The notes beneath the pieces are model-generated. The model searched no databases. It had not been told where the DNA came from and worked only from the letters and a program-made list of their open reading frames with translations. The position numbers and the translations under genes were made by a program. Positions 27,321-35,988 of a stretch of DNA of 64,000 bases are shown here, in pieces. Location: the NCBI RefSeq assembly GCF_000376445.1, contig NZ_AQXI01000001.1:962962-1026961 (forward strand). The letters are read 5' to 3'. Source of the stretch: Haladaptatus paucihalophilus DX253 (lineage in GTDB: Archaea > Halobacteriota > Halobacteria > Halobacteriales > Haladaptataceae). Numbering within the stretch: position 1 is the stretch's first letter; each line of letters opens with the position of its first letter.

Positions 27321-28067
27321 ATGACGTCCGAATCACATCGCCCCCGGGCCACGTTCGAAATCAGCCACCACGAGGAGCCGAGCGGCACCCTCCTCGCCGG
27401 GTTTTCCGAGTTCGGTCTCGCCGGACTGACCGCCGCGAATTACCTCGTCGAGCAACTCGACCTCGAAGAGATGGGCCACATCACGGCCGAGCAGTTGCCC
27501 GCGATTACGCCGTTCGAGAACGGGCGTCCGCGCCACCACACGCGACTGTTCTCGCGGTCGGACCTCGACCTGACCATCCTCGTCGGCGAACTGTTCGTTC
27601 CCGTCTGGGCCGCCGACCCCTTCGCCACCGCGATTCTCGACTGGACGGCGAAGCACGGGGTCGAGGAGATAGCCGTCCTCTCGGGGATTCCCGTCCCGCA
27701 CGGTCCCGACGAACACCGCGTCTTCTCCATCGCCACCGATGATTTCCACGAGAAGCGCCTCGACGGCACGGACATCCCCGGCATGGGTCGCGGATTCCTC
27801 GACGGCGTGAACGCGACCCTCATCGCTCGCGGCCTCGACACGCCGCTTGCGACCGGCGTGTTCGTCACCCCCGTCCACGCACAGACGCCGGACGTCGAGG
27901 CCGCGCTCCGCCTCATCGATGCCGTCCGTGACGTGTACGGACTGACCATCGACACGGACCCGCTCGAAGCATTCGCCGAGGAAGTCGGCGAGTACTACGC
28001 CGAACTCGCCCAGCGTGTCGAATCGGCCGGGGACAGAGAACGACCGGACGACCGGATGTACATGTAG
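27321..28067 (+). CDS. PAC2-family protein (proteasome assembly chaperone-like)
   Basis: A 248-residue member of the PAC2 family, which in eukaryotes contains proteasome assembly chaperones and in archaea is found next to proteasome genes. Conserved parts are LLAGFSEFGLAGLTAANYLVEQL, the segment LTILVGELFVPVW, VLSGIPVPHG and GVFVTPVHAQTPDVEAALRLIDAV. There is no proteasome gene next to it here. Two bases after its TAG stop a structured repeat begins, which could form the 3' end of its mRNA. It is probably a cytoplasmic protein. Confidence 0.85.
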   Translation: MTSESHRPRATFEISHHEEPSGTLLAGFSEFGLAGLTAANYLVEQLDLEEMGHITAEQLPAITPFENGRPRHHTRLFSRSDLDLTILVGELFVPVWAADPFATAILDWTAKHGVEEIAVLSGIPVPHGPDEHRVFSIATDDFHEKRLDGTDIPGMGRGFLDGVNATLIARGLDTPLATGVFVTPVHAQTPDVEAALRLIDAVRDVYGLTIDTDPLEAFAEEVGEYYAELAQRVESAGDRERPDDRMYM

Positions 28068-28069
28068 CA

Positions 28070-28252
28070 GAACGTTTTACGACGGTCGGTGTCGGGCGAG
28101 CGTGGTGAGTCACCACGCCCGCCCGACGCCTCCCTGTAAAACGTTCATCAAAAGCACTCCTTCCTCATTTCGACGAACGACTCGCGGCGCGAGTCGTTCG
28201 TCTCCATTCGGTCGTCGGCCCGGAAAATCTTCGATTTTCCGGAGAGCGTACT
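28070..28252 (+). repeat. Structured repeat, copy A (plus strand)
   Basis: A 180-nt element of nested inverted repeats starting 2 nt after the PAC2 stop. P1 is GAACGTTTTAC (28070-28080) with GTAAAACGTTC (28136-28146). Inside, P2 is GTCGGGC(28091)...GCCCGAC(28121) topped by CGTGGTG-AGT-CACCACG. A linker containing CAAAAGC follows. P3 is a perfect 14-bp hairpin (28172-28185 with 28189-28202). P5 is CCGGAAAATC-TTC-GATTTTCCGG (28220-28242), enclosed by CGGTCG/CGACTG. Copy B shares nearly all unpaired and P1/P3/P5 sequence, but its P2 differs completely and still pairs. No open reading frame is conserved. It may be an RNA structure at the mRNA 3' end or a mobile palindromic repeat. Confidence 0.75.
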
Positions 28253-28440
28253 AGCGACTGGCGGCTGTGTTACCAGTGGAAGTTTGGTGGTCGTCTCAAT
28301 CGCCGATTTTCGATGGTTGGTCGGTTGCTGACATTCTGGCGGTTGTGTCATCGGCTGGTTTTCGGCAGTTGTGTCGATTGCGGACTTCCGTCGGTTATGT
28401 GACTGGCCTACCGCTCCCTTCGGTCGCTCGCCGAAATCTA
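28253..28440. repeat. 26-bp period tandem repeat between structured repeats A and C
   Basis: Three degenerate units of 26 nt start at 28341, 28367 and 28393 with GGTTGTGTCATCGGC, AGTTGTGTCGATTGC and GGTTATGTGACTGGC. A related GGCTGTGTTACCAG is at 28263. The unit GGTTGTGTCGATTGC also follows copy B at 50461-50475, so one unit probably belongs to the element and was multiplied here. No gene is supported between 28068 and 28703. Confidence 0.55.
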
Positions 28441-28468
28441 GCGACCGGCGAAGCGATAGGCTACCTGT

Positions 28469-28656
28469 CCTTTCAGGGCGCTAACGACCTCTCCGCGAAC
28501 GGCTTCGCCGTTCGCGGGCCGAGGACCCCCGACGGAGCGACTGAAAGGAGCGACGGAAGTGGGGTGGCGTCGTGCTTTTGGTCCAGCTTTTACAGGGAAC
28601 CGACCAGGGCGATGGCACTCGCCATCGCTCTGGCCTGTGACCGTCGTAAAAGGTGG
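28469..28656 (-). repeat. Structured repeat, copy C (minus strand, diverged)
   Basis: This is the same architecture as copies A and B, on the opposite strand. P1 is 28583-28593 with 28646-28656 (10 of 11 pairs), with stem bases different from A and B outside the shared TTTTAC/GTAAAA. P2 is CCAGGGCGATGGC (28604-28616) with GCCATCGCTCTGG (28621-28633), 13 bp with one wobble. The unpaired GACGGTC and CCCT next to P1 and the CAAAAGCAC linker are kept. P5 is CCGCGAACGGC-TTC-GCCGTTCGCGG (28493-28517), enclosed by CCTTTCAG (28469-28476) and CTGAAAGG (28541-28548). The P3 position holds no clear hairpin. The element ends about 48 nt before the start of the TrmB-type gene. Confidence 0.7.
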
Positions 28657-28703
28657 AAGCGAAAGCTGGGGTTCTATAGTCCTCCGTGGATTCCCGTTTC
28701 ATA

Positions 28704-29765
28704 ATGAGCTCCGACGACCTCTATCTGACACTCGAACGAGTCGGAGAACGGTTCAGCTTAGGGGAGTACGAGATCGACGCGTATCTCACGGTACTCGAAC
28801 ACGGACGACTGACGGCGAGCGAAATCGCGGACCACACCGACATTCCGCAACCGCGGGTGTACGACACCGTTCGCAGTCTGAGCGACCGTGGACTGGTCGA
28901 ACTCCGCGAATCCCGACCGATGAAGGTCATCGCCATCGACCCCGAAGAAGCCTTCTCCGACGTGCAATCGTCGCTCGGCGAGATGATAACCGAACTCGAA
29001 GAGCGCTACACCGCCCCGGCGCGGGATACGGAAGCCGTCTCGCTGGTCAAATCCCGCTCGACCATCCTCCGTTACCTCGAAGACGTCATCGAGGCGGCCG
29101 AGTACGAACTCGCGCTGTCGCTGACGCCCGACCTCCTCGAACGGTTCGCCGACGACCTCGCGGCGGCCATCGACTCGGGCGTGAGCACCGAACTGCTCGT
29201 CACGCCCGCCTCGGAAGCACCCGACCCGACGGAGTTCGACTACGAGTCCGTGGCGACTACCGCCCGCGCGCGCCGCGGAATCACGACGCCCGTCATCGCG
29301 GTGGCGGACGGCGAATACTCGATGTACGCGACGCAGGACGCCCTCCGCGACGACCGCGACCGGTACGGCGTCATCTTCAACCGCTCCGCGCTGGGATTCC
29401 TCGTGTCCGGCTTCTTCGGCACGGTGCTCTGGACGACCGCCGAGCGAACCCTCTCGGAGGACGCCGAAAAGCGTTCGTTCCCGCGCCGATACGCCTCCAT
29501 TCGTCGGTGCGTCAAGGAGATTCAAGGGATGGAAGGCGAGTTCTACGCGACCATCAAGGGCCGCGACATCGAATCCGGAAACGACCGTATCGTTCGCGGA
29601 AAGGTCGTCGGCTTCTCCTTCGAGGGCGGCGAGCGCGTCGCGGGAATGTCGGTCGAAACCGAGACGGGAACGGTCACCGTTGGCGGGCAGGTCGCCGCGC
29701 TCGAAGACATCGAAGCGCACGAAATCCGAATCGGGACGGACGAACCACCGGCCTACGAGCGGTGA
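28704..29765 (+). CDS. TrmB-family transcriptional regulator
   Basis: A 353-residue sugar-type regulator. The N-terminal winged helix of the TrmB class is seen in [40 protein letters not shown] and the following wing. The middle (about 100-240) is the PLD-like/TrmBL2 effector domain ([20 protein letters not shown]), and the end (about 275-345) is a small beta domain ([17 protein letters not shown]). Its context, a sugar ABC operon about 4 kb downstream, suggests control of carbohydrate uptake, as for other haloarchaeal TrmB proteins. An ATG six codons upstream exists; MSSDDLYL is chosen because the HTH starts there. It is preceded by structured repeat copy C. Confidence 0.85.
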   Translation: MSSDDLYLTLERVGERFSLGEYEIDAYLTVLEHGRLTASEIADHTDIPQPRVYDTVRSLSDRGLVELRESRPMKVIAIDPEEAFSDVQSSLGEMITELEERYTAPARDTEAVSLVKSRSTILRYLEDVIEAAEYELALSLTPDLLERFADDLAAAIDSGVSTELLVTPASEAPDPTEFDYESVATTARARRGITTPVIAVADGEYSMYATQDALRDDRDRYGVIFNRSALGFLVSGFFGTVLWTTAERTLSEDAEKRSFPRRYASIRRCVKEIQGMEGEFYATIKGRDIESGNDRIVRGKVVGFSFEGGERVAGMSVETETGTVTVGGQVAALEDIEAHEIRIGTDEPPAYER

Positions 29766-29778
29766 GCGGGAAGCGAGC

Positions 29779-30579
29779 TTAGAAGGTGAAAACGCGCTGG
29801 TCGCACTCCGGGCAGGCCAGCACGTCGTCGGGCGCATCGAGGGGGGTGGAACTCCCGCTGCCACAACAGCTGTCGGCGCTGGTTTCTTCGAGCGGGGTAT
29901 CGCACACCGGACAGTCGCGACAGAACGCGCGGAGCGCCGACGCCGATTGCACGCGGACGTCGCGGTCGATGTCGAACTCGGCCAGCGTCCGCACCGCCGC
30001 GACGTCCGCGATGGCGACCGGCCGCGAAAGCCAACGCTCGGTTTCCACGCCACCGGCGGAGACGACGATGTACGCCCCGCTATCGACGGATTGTACGCTG
30101 ACGGAGGACGACGACGCGGCACGAACCGCCGCCTCGAGGTCGCCCTCTCGAACGGATTCCATCTCCGCGCGCCAGTCGGTTCGAAACCGTTCGTCCAGTT
30201 GGAGGCTCTCGCCGACGGCGTGGACGACGCCCGCATCGAGGAGTTCTGAGAGCGCGCGCTCGCCGGTCTCCTCGTCGGATTCACCGGCCAACGACCCCGG
30301 CTCCGCGGGTGGCTGGAGTGGTTGCGGCGTCGGGGAGAGCGCCGAAACGAGTTTGGGTGCGAACTGAGGCGTTCCGGGAACGAGATAGCCCCGAAGCGCG
30401 ATTCCCGCTCCACCGACGACGCCGAGCACCGACGCGACGCCGAAGCGACGGGAGCGACTTCCGGACAGCAGTCGAGTTACGCCCGCGCACGCGAGAAGAA
30501 GAATGCTAGTGTTCAGTACGGTACACGGCCAGCAGCGGTTTTCACCCGTGTACTCCGACTTTCGAAGTCCGTCAATCAT
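29779..30579 (-). CDS. Membrane-anchored protein with zinc-ribbon C-terminus
   Basis: A 266-residue protein of no known function. The N-terminus has the motif ENRCWPCTVLN before a transmembrane segment, which recurs in haloarchaeal membrane proteins, and a second TM at about 45-65. The middle is Pro/Ser-rich and then a folded helix-strand region (ALSELLDAGVVHAVGESLQLDERFRTDW, and VSVQSVDSGAYIVVSAGG). The end is Cys-rich: CRDCPVCDTPLEET, CCGSG and CPECDQRVF, so two zinc or metal centres are likely. The frame begins upstream at 30696, but MIDGLRKSEYTGENRC is the sensible start. It is divergent from the DUF6498-type gene. Confidence 0.7.
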   Translation of the reverse strand: MIDGLRKSEYTGENRCWPCTVLNTSILLLACAGVTRLLSGSRSRRFGVASVLGVVGGAGIALRGYLVPGTPQFAPKLVSALSPTPQPLQPPAEPGSLAGESDEETGERALSELLDAGVVHAVGESLQLDERFRTDWRAEMESVREGDLEAAVRAASSSSVSVQSVDSGAYIVVSAGGVETERWLSRPVAIADVAAVRTLAEFDIDRDVRVQSASALRAFCRDCPVCDTPLEETSADSCCGSGSSTPLDAPDDVLACPECDQRVFTF

Positions 30580-30741
30580 TGGCAGGGGATTCGGACGCCG
30601 GGAGGTTGAAACTTCGGGAGACGGGCGATTCGACGACCGTTCGAACACAACCCATACGTCGGTCGATTGGTAAGTATCGGTCGAAATGCCCTCCATCCAT
30701 CACATCGGGTCGCGTCGGATACCCTTCGAACCGCCGAATAC

Positions 30742-32157
30742 ATGATCGACCGCGATGCGCTCCGACGAGTCGCCACCGTGATTCCCTTGCTGGGAGCGAA
30801 CCTGTTCCCGGTCGTCGGCGTCCTGTCGTTCGGTTGGACGCCTGTTGCCGTCCTCGTGCTGTACTGGGTCGAGATGGGAATCGTTACCTGCTGGTCCGTT
30901 CCGAAGGTGCTGTTCGCGCAACGACGGTCGCCCGAGGTTGGGGACCGGCACCTCCCGCTGTCCGAACTGCGGGAGAAACGCGGCGGCAAATCCCTCTGGC
31001 GGGATGGCCCACCGGCGTATGTTCGAAACGTTCCGTTCGCCGCCGCACAGGTGAACGTCCTGCTGTTGGTGTGGCTCGTTCTGGGTGCCTTCCTTTTCGC
31101 CCAACTCGGTCTCCAGAACCGGATGACGTCCGCACTGATACGGACGGTTGCGGTCGGCGGGGTCGGCATGGCGGTCGGACGGGGCGTCGAGTTCCATCGG
31201 GAGTACATCCGCGAGGAGAAATACGCCGAGACGTCCCCACGCGCGACACAACAAGCGACCGCGCGGCACATGGCGGTGTTCGTGCTCCTGATGGGTGTCG
31301 CGGGAGTAATCGAGAGTGCGCGGACGGCGAGCCTCGTCGGAGTCGGCGTCATCGTCGCGGCGAAACTCGCCCACGAGGTGCACAACTATCGAACGGAGTA
31401 CGCGGACGAGCGACCGGGCGGCATCGTCGGACGACTGCTCGACTCGGACGGCAACGAAGACCCGCCAGAGCGGGTGTCGATGCCCGACGGGACGCCGGAC
31501 GAGCGAATTCGGCCCGATTCCCGTGCCGTCGTCGCCGACGGAATCGTGCCGGGGGTGTCCGGCTTGGCGAGTCGGACGGGATACCTCGCCGTCCTCCTCA
31601 CCGCGTTCGGAGTGATAGTGCTCGAATGGGTCGTCGTGGCGGCCGGGGTGGCGCTGCTTTCGCCCATCGTCCTCGGGAAGATGGGAAGCCACTACCTCCG
31701 CCGTGGAACGGTCGAGTATCGGCGGTACGGCGACGAAATCGTCGAATACGACCGCTGGCTCGACGAACCACAGTGGCGGGTCGCCATCGACGACATCGAG
31801 GAATCCTCGGTACCGCGGCGGGTGGTGGACCGATTCCTCGGAACCGGAACCATCGCGTTCGATTGGCGGGACGCCGACGAAGAACGACACGTACCGTCGC
31901 TCGGGCCGTTCGAGGAGGTCACCGACGTCGCGGAGCGGTTGGGCCTGTCCGCGACGGACGCGGAGCAAAAGGACCCCGACAGAACCATGTTCGTAGCCGC
32001 GGCAGGTATCGCGCTCACGTTCCTCGCGGTGCCGGTCGGTGTGGTCGTCTCGGGCGAGATGGGTGCGGGCGGCGTCGTCCTCCTCACGCTCCTCTTCGGC
32101 GGGCCGTTCCTCGTGGTTCTCGGGGCGCTCCTCTGGGTCGCCGCGATGAACTGGTGA
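30742..32157 (+). CDS. Multi-pass membrane protein, DUF6498 type with PH-like domain
   Basis: A 471-residue membrane protein. The first half has about six hydrophobic segments (VIPLLGANLFPVVGVLSF, VLYWVEMGIVTCWSVPKVLFA, VNVLLLVWLVLGAFLFA and others) as in DUF6498 proteins. A soluble segment (about 325-400: YRRYGDEIVEYDRWLDEPQWRVAIDDIEESSVPRRVVDRFLGTG) resembles a bacterial PH-like fold, and two more TM segments end the protein. An earlier ATG at 30667 would add 25 basic residues; MIDRDALRRVATVIP is preferred. Function is unknown. Confidence 0.75.
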   Translation: MIDRDALRRVATVIPLLGANLFPVVGVLSFGWTPVAVLVLYWVEMGIVTCWSVPKVLFAQRRSPEVGDRHLPLSELREKRGGKSLWRDGPPAYVRNVPFAAAQVNVLLLVWLVLGAFLFAQLGLQNRMTSALIRTVAVGGVGMAVGRGVEFHREYIREEKYAETSPRATQQATARHMAVFVLLMGVAGVIESARTASLVGVGVIVAAKLAHEVHNYRTEYADERPGGIVGRLLDSDGNEDPPERVSMPDGTPDERIRPDSRAVVADGIVPGVSGLASRTGYLAVLLTAFGVIVLEWVVVAAGVALLSPIVLGKMGSHYLRRGTVEYRRYGDEIVEYDRWLDEPQWRVAIDDIEESSVPRRVVDRFLGTGTIAFDWRDADEERHVPSLGPFEEVTDVAERLGLSATDAEQKDPDRTMFVAAAGIALTFLAVPVGVVVSGEMGAGGVVLLTLLFGGPFLVVLGALLWVAAMNW

Positions 32158-32217
32158 GCTTCCTCGATAGTTCGCCCACAGCCCTTTATCTCCGCTCCGT
32201 GAACGTGTTCAACGAGC

Positions 32218-33204
32218 ATGACGGAAATGCAGTACACGAAACTCGGGAGCACCGGTCTGGAAGTGTCGCGGCTCTGTCTCGGCTGCATGAACTTCGGGAG
32301 CGAACAGCCGTGGATGATGAACGACGAGGCGGCCAGCCTCGACCTCCTCGACCGAGCGATGGACATGGGTATCAACTTCCTCGATACGGCGAACGTCTAC
32401 TCACACGGCGAGAGCGAGGAGATAGTCGGCAAGGCCATCGAGGGACGGAACCGCGACGAACTCGTGATTGCGACGAAGGTGTTCGGCGGGATGGGCGACT
32501 ATCCGAACGGGCAGGGGTTGTCCCGAAAACACATCCTGGACCAAGCCGAGGCGAGCCTCGACCGACTCGGCACCGACTACATCGACTTGTACCAGATACA
32601 CCGCTGGGACGAGACGACGCCCATCGAGGAGACGCTCTCCGCGCTCGATCACCTCGTCGAGACGGGACGGGTGCGCTACATCGGCGCGAGCACGATGGCG
32701 GGGTGGCAGTTCACGAAGGCGCTGTACGAAAGTGACGTCGAGGACTACGAGCGGTTTTCCTGCATGCAACCGGAGTACAACCTCGTGGACCGTCACGAGG
32801 AGGAAAACCTCCTGCCGGTCTGTGACGCGGAAGGCGTCGGCGTCATCCCGTGGTCGCCGCTGGCCGGGGGATTCCTGACCGGGAAATATCACCGCGACGA
32901 GGAGGTAACGGAGGGTCGGGCGGCCAGCGACGAGTACACGGAAGAGCGATTCACTGACGAGAACTGGGCCGTGCTGGACGAGGTTCGCGCCATCGCGGAG
33001 GAAAAAGACGTCTCGGCCGCACAGGTCAGTCTCGCGTGGTTGCTCCACAAACCCGTCGTCGATTCGCCGATCATCGGCCCGCGGACGGAGGACCACTTGG
33101 TCGAAAACGTCGCATCCCTCGACATCTCACTCTCGGACGAAGAACTGGAGCGCCTCGAATCGCCGAAAGCACCAGTCTGGTCCAGAGATATTGCGAACAT
33201 CTGA
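32218..33204 (+). CDS. Aldo/keto reductase
   Basis: A 328-residue NADPH-dependent oxidoreductase of the YdhF/AKR11-13 type. Visible motifs are FLDTANVYSHGESEEIVGKAI (catalytic D and Y), the lysine in LVIATKVFGGMG, and YIDLYQIHRWDE with the catalytic His. The C-terminal NADP binding part is SLAWLLHKPVVDSPIIGPRTEDHLVENV. The initiation ATG at 32218 has an alternative ATG three codons later. It precedes the sugar ABC operon on the same strand, at a distance of 330 bp, and may act on a sugar or a sugar-derived aldehyde. Confidence 0.92.
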   Translation: MTEMQYTKLGSTGLEVSRLCLGCMNFGSEQPWMMNDEAASLDLLDRAMDMGINFLDTANVYSHGESEEIVGKAIEGRNRDELVIATKVFGGMGDYPNGQGLSRKHILDQAEASLDRLGTDYIDLYQIHRWDETTPIEETLSALDHLVETGRVRYIGASTMAGWQFTKALYESDVEDYERFSCMQPEYNLVDRHEEENLLPVCDAEGVGVIPWSPLAGGFLTGKYHRDEEVTEGRAASDEYTEERFTDENWAVLDEVRAIAEEKDVSAAQVSLAWLLHKPVVDSPIIGPRTEDHLVENVASLDISLSDEELERLESPKAPVWSRDIANI

Positions 33205-33535
33205 TATGTGCGTCGTTTGTCGGAGAAACAAACCCGTTCGAGACCCCGGACGACGGCCAAAATTGCCGCGATAATGGCCGAAAGGCGGCACGAAACGGGA
33301 TTCCGAAGACCAACGGCGAAATAATTCATGTAGAAACACATTCATTTTTTGAAGTCAACCCTTGCTGCCGTTTTCAAACGACAATACCCATATATGATGG
33401 TTATCGTCCACAAATGATTTTACCTATCCGGGATACAAGCAACATGAACGTGATAATTCGTGTATATAAAATATAACAACGGCAGTAGTCAATCGCACCA
33501 AAGTTATAAATGCGGCAATTCCGTCTTAGAAAACC
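33205..33535. other. AT-rich intergenic region ahead of the ABC operon
   Basis: This 331-base region has no gene. It is markedly more AT-rich than its surroundings, especially at 33310-33500, with several A/T runs such as GTATATAAAATATAA near 33464. It probably contains the regulatory region of the ABC transporter operon. No palindromic TrmB-type operator is clearly visible. The core promoter near the end is listed separately. Confidence 0.6.
33491..33512 (+). promoter_or_regulatory. Core promoter of the sugar ABC operon, motif shared with the isomerase gene
   Basis: ATCGCACCAAA ends at 33502, followed by GTTATAAATG, a good BRE/TATA pair for an archaeal promoter. The TATA centre lies about 29 nt before the start ATG at 33536, so the transcript would be leaderless or nearly so. 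The same 11 bases, at the same 33-nt distance from the ATG, occur before the isomerase gene (39590-39600). Confidence 0.65.
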
Positions 33536-34993
33536 ATGGTGGGTGTTAGCGAACGTGATAGAGGCCGTCGGCGAGACGGCGTCTCACGACGGACCTTCGT
33601 AAAGGCCGTCGGAGCCTCCGGCACTGCCGCCGGTCTCGCCGGCTGTACGAGTCAAGGAAAGCCCGCGGACCCGAATACCATCAAATTCGCCGCCGACTCG
33701 GACGCGGCGGACGCACAAGGAGAAATAAACGACGCGCTTCACAACGCCGGGCTGTCGGAGGACATCCACGTCGAAGTTCTCGCCGGGTCGAGCAACACGG
33801 ACGTTCGCCAGTCCCAGTACCAGCGCTGGCTCTCGGCCAACTTGGAGGAGCCGGACATGTTGCTCATGGACAGCGGGTGGGCGCTGACGTTCATCGCTCG
33901 GAGGCAAGTGCTGAACCTCAGCGAAAACCTGCCGCAAGATTTGGTAAAGAAGGTCGAAAACGACTACTTCCAAGCCAGCGTTCAGACCGCGAAATCCACC
34001 AGCGGCGACCTCTACGGAGTTCCCCTCTTTCCCGACTTTCCGACGATGCAGTATCGGAAGGACCTCGTAAAGGAGGCCGGGTACAAACCCGACGAGGAAA
34101 ACTGGGGAACGGAATCCATCTCGTGGAAGAAGTTCTCCGAGGTGACGGATAAGGTCAAAAAGCAAAACGACATGCAGTACGGCTTCACCTTCCAAGCGGA
34201 CATCTACGAAGGACTCTCGTGCTGTGATTTCAACGAGTTCATGACCTCGTGGGGCGGCGCGTACTTTGGTTCGCACGATAACCTGTTCGGACCCATCGGC
34301 AAGCGTCCGGTGACGGTGGCGGAAGAGCCGGTCATCAAGTCCATCAAGATGATTCGGACGTTCATTCACGGCTCCTCCGCTCCCGGAACGTTGCAGGGAT
34401 ATAAGGGTGGCATTTCACCGACCGCCGTGCTCTCGTGGTCCGAGGAGACGTCGCGTGCCCCGTTCACTAACGGCCACGCGGTCATGCACCGGAACTGGCC
34501 GTACTCCATCGTCATCAACGGGGCCGACGACGTGTTCGGCAAGGACCTCGGCGTCATGCCGATTCCGTACGGCGTCAAACCCGGTCAAGCGAAGTACAAG
34601 GGAACGGGCGGTCCCGCCGCGGCCCTCGGCGGGTGGCACGTGACCGTGAACCCGAACTCGCCGAAGCGGGAAACCGTCTTCGAGGTGATTCGGGCGATGA
34701 TGCAACCGTCGTTCAAACTCAAGCTGTTCGAAGTCATCGGCTGGCTCCCGCCGGAGCCGGAACTCCTCAAATCGAAGAAGGCAAAGGAGGTGCCGGTTAT
34801 CGGCCGGTACGTCGACGAACTTCGAGTGGCCGGACAGAACGCGGTGCCGCGTCCCGTCACGGCGGTTTGGCCGCAGGAGTCGGGTAAAATCGCCCAGCAG
34901 GTGCACGCGGCGTACGCCAACGAGGCTTCGCCGGAATCGGCGATGTCCACCTTGAAAAGCCAGTTGACCGAAATCGAGAACTACAACAAATAA
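33536..34993 (+). CDS. Carbohydrate ABC transporter substrate-binding lipoprotein
   Basis: A 485-residue extracellular solute-binding protein of the SBP family 1 kind. The N-terminus GVSRRTFVKAVGASG is a Tat signal, and LAGC near 37-40 is a lipobox, so it should be anchored in the membrane outer face. The rest has the maltose/sugar-binding fold (MLLMDSGWALTFIARRQVLNLSE, LYGVPLFPDFPTMQYRKDL, the second lobe with GAAALGGW-like GGPAAALGGWHV). Its specificity cannot be told. It leads an operon with two permeases, an ATPase and a small membrane protein. Confidence 0.92.
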   Translation: MVGVSERDRGRRRDGVSRRTFVKAVGASGTAAGLAGCTSQGKPADPNTIKFAADSDAADAQGEINDALHNAGLSEDIHVEVLAGSSNTDVRQSQYQRWLSANLEEPDMLLMDSGWALTFIARRQVLNLSENLPQDLVKKVENDYFQASVQTAKSTSGDLYGVPLFPDFPTMQYRKDLVKEAGYKPDEENWGTESISWKKFSEVTDKVKKQNDMQYGFTFQADIYEGLSCCDFNEFMTSWGGAYFGSHDNLFGPIGKRPVTVAEEPVIKSIKMIRTFIHGSSAPGTLQGYKGGISPTAVLSWSEETSRAPFTNGHAVMHRNWPYSIVINGADDVFGKDLGVMPIPYGVKPGQAKYKGTGGPAAALGGWHVTVNPNSPKRETVFEVIRAMMQPSFKLKLFEVIGWLPPEPELLKSKKAKEVPVIGRYVDELRVAGQNAVPRPVTAVWPQESGKIAQQVHAAYANEASPESAMSTLKSQLTEIENYNK

Positions 34994-34995
34994 TC

Positions 34996-35988
34996 ATGGC
35001 AACTGAAGAACCATCGGAACACGGCTTGCGGGAGCAGCCGAAGTCGGGTGCCTACGCCGGTGCAGTTCGCTGGATCGAGAGCCTGAGCGAGACGCAATTC
35101 GCGTATCTGCTCTTGCTCCCCGCGTTGCTGTTGCTCGGCGTCATCGCCTTCTGGCCGCTCTTGCGGACGTTCGAGATGTCATTGCACGCGGACAGCATCA
35201 CCGGACCCGCTCAAATCGGCGGGTTCGTCGGATTCGAAAACTACGTGAACCTATTGACGGGGAAACTCGATACGGTCGCCTTACCGCAACCGTTCATCGA
35301 CCTCAGTAATCCGTTCAAAAGCGCGCTCATCGTCACGTTCATTTTCACCATCGCGAGCGTCCTGCTCGAAACCGTCATCGGCTTCGGACAGGCGCTCGTG
35401 CTGGACCAGGACTTCCGCGGTCGGCGGTGGGTGCGGGTGGCCATCATCCTCCCGTGGGCGGTTCCCATCGTCATTCAGGGGATGATCTTCTACCTGCTCT
35501 TCCAACCGGGTATCGGCTTCGGTGCCGACATCCTTCACAACGTGGTCGGGTTCTCGACGACGCCGCTGGTCAACAGCCCGGAGGCGTTGTCCATCATCAT
35601 CGTCGCCGACGTGTGGAAGACGACGGCGTTCATGGCGCTGCTCATCCTTGCCGGACTCCAGAGCGTCGACCGGAGCCTCTACGACGTGGCGAAGGTCGCG
35701 GGCGCGTCGAAGTGGCAGCAGTTCAAGATGATCACGCTGCCGCTCGTCTTCCCGACGGTCATGGTGGCCATGTTGTTCCGCACCATCGCGGCGATGCGGA
35801 TTTACGGCCTCATCCAAACCATGTCCGGGTGTTCGACCGTGCCGTCGCTGTCCTGCCTCGTCGTTTCGACGTTCAGCGTCCGGCGGTACGGAACGGCGTC
35901 CGCCATCGCGTTCGTGACGGCGGCCATCATCGGCATCGTGGTGACGGTGTACATCGTGAAGTTCCGCGAGAGCGCGGAGGGGATCTAG
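34996..35988 (+). CDS. Carbohydrate ABC transporter permease 1 (MalF/UgpA type)
   Basis: A 330-residue inner membrane permease with six transmembrane helices; the first is at about 33-55 (FAYLLLLPALLLLGVIAFWPLL). The EAA loop that docks the ATPase is seen in QSVDRSLYDVAKVAGASKWQQFKMITLPLVFPTVM. The gene starts 2 nt after the binding-protein stop and is followed directly by permease 2. The N-terminal 28 residues are cytoplasmic and acidic. Confidence 0.93.
   Translation: MATEEPSEHGLREQPKSGAYAGAVRWIESLSETQFAYLLLLPALLLLGVIAFWPLLRTFEMSLHADSITGPAQIGGFVGFENYVNLLTGKLDTVALPQPFIDLSNPFKSALIVTFIFTIASVLLETVIGFGQALVLDQDFRGRRWVRVAIILPWAVPIVIQGMIFYLLFQPGIGFGADILHNVVGFSTTPLVNSPEALSIIIVADVWKTTAFMALLILAGLQSVDRSLYDVAKVAGASKWQQFKMITLPLVFPTVMVAMLFRTIAAMRIYGLIQTMSGCSTVPSLSCLVVSTFSVRRYGTASAIAFVTAAIIGIVVTVYIVKFRESAEGI

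Noticed and set aside
28341-28418. Possible CRISPR array
   Set aside because: The unit is 26 bp with no spacers; the repeats are tandem and degenerate, and no cas gene is nearby.
28267-28704. 145-codon plus-strand frame between PAC2 and the TrmB-type gene
   Set aside because: It runs across the structured repeat and tandem units, and copy B shows no matching frame.
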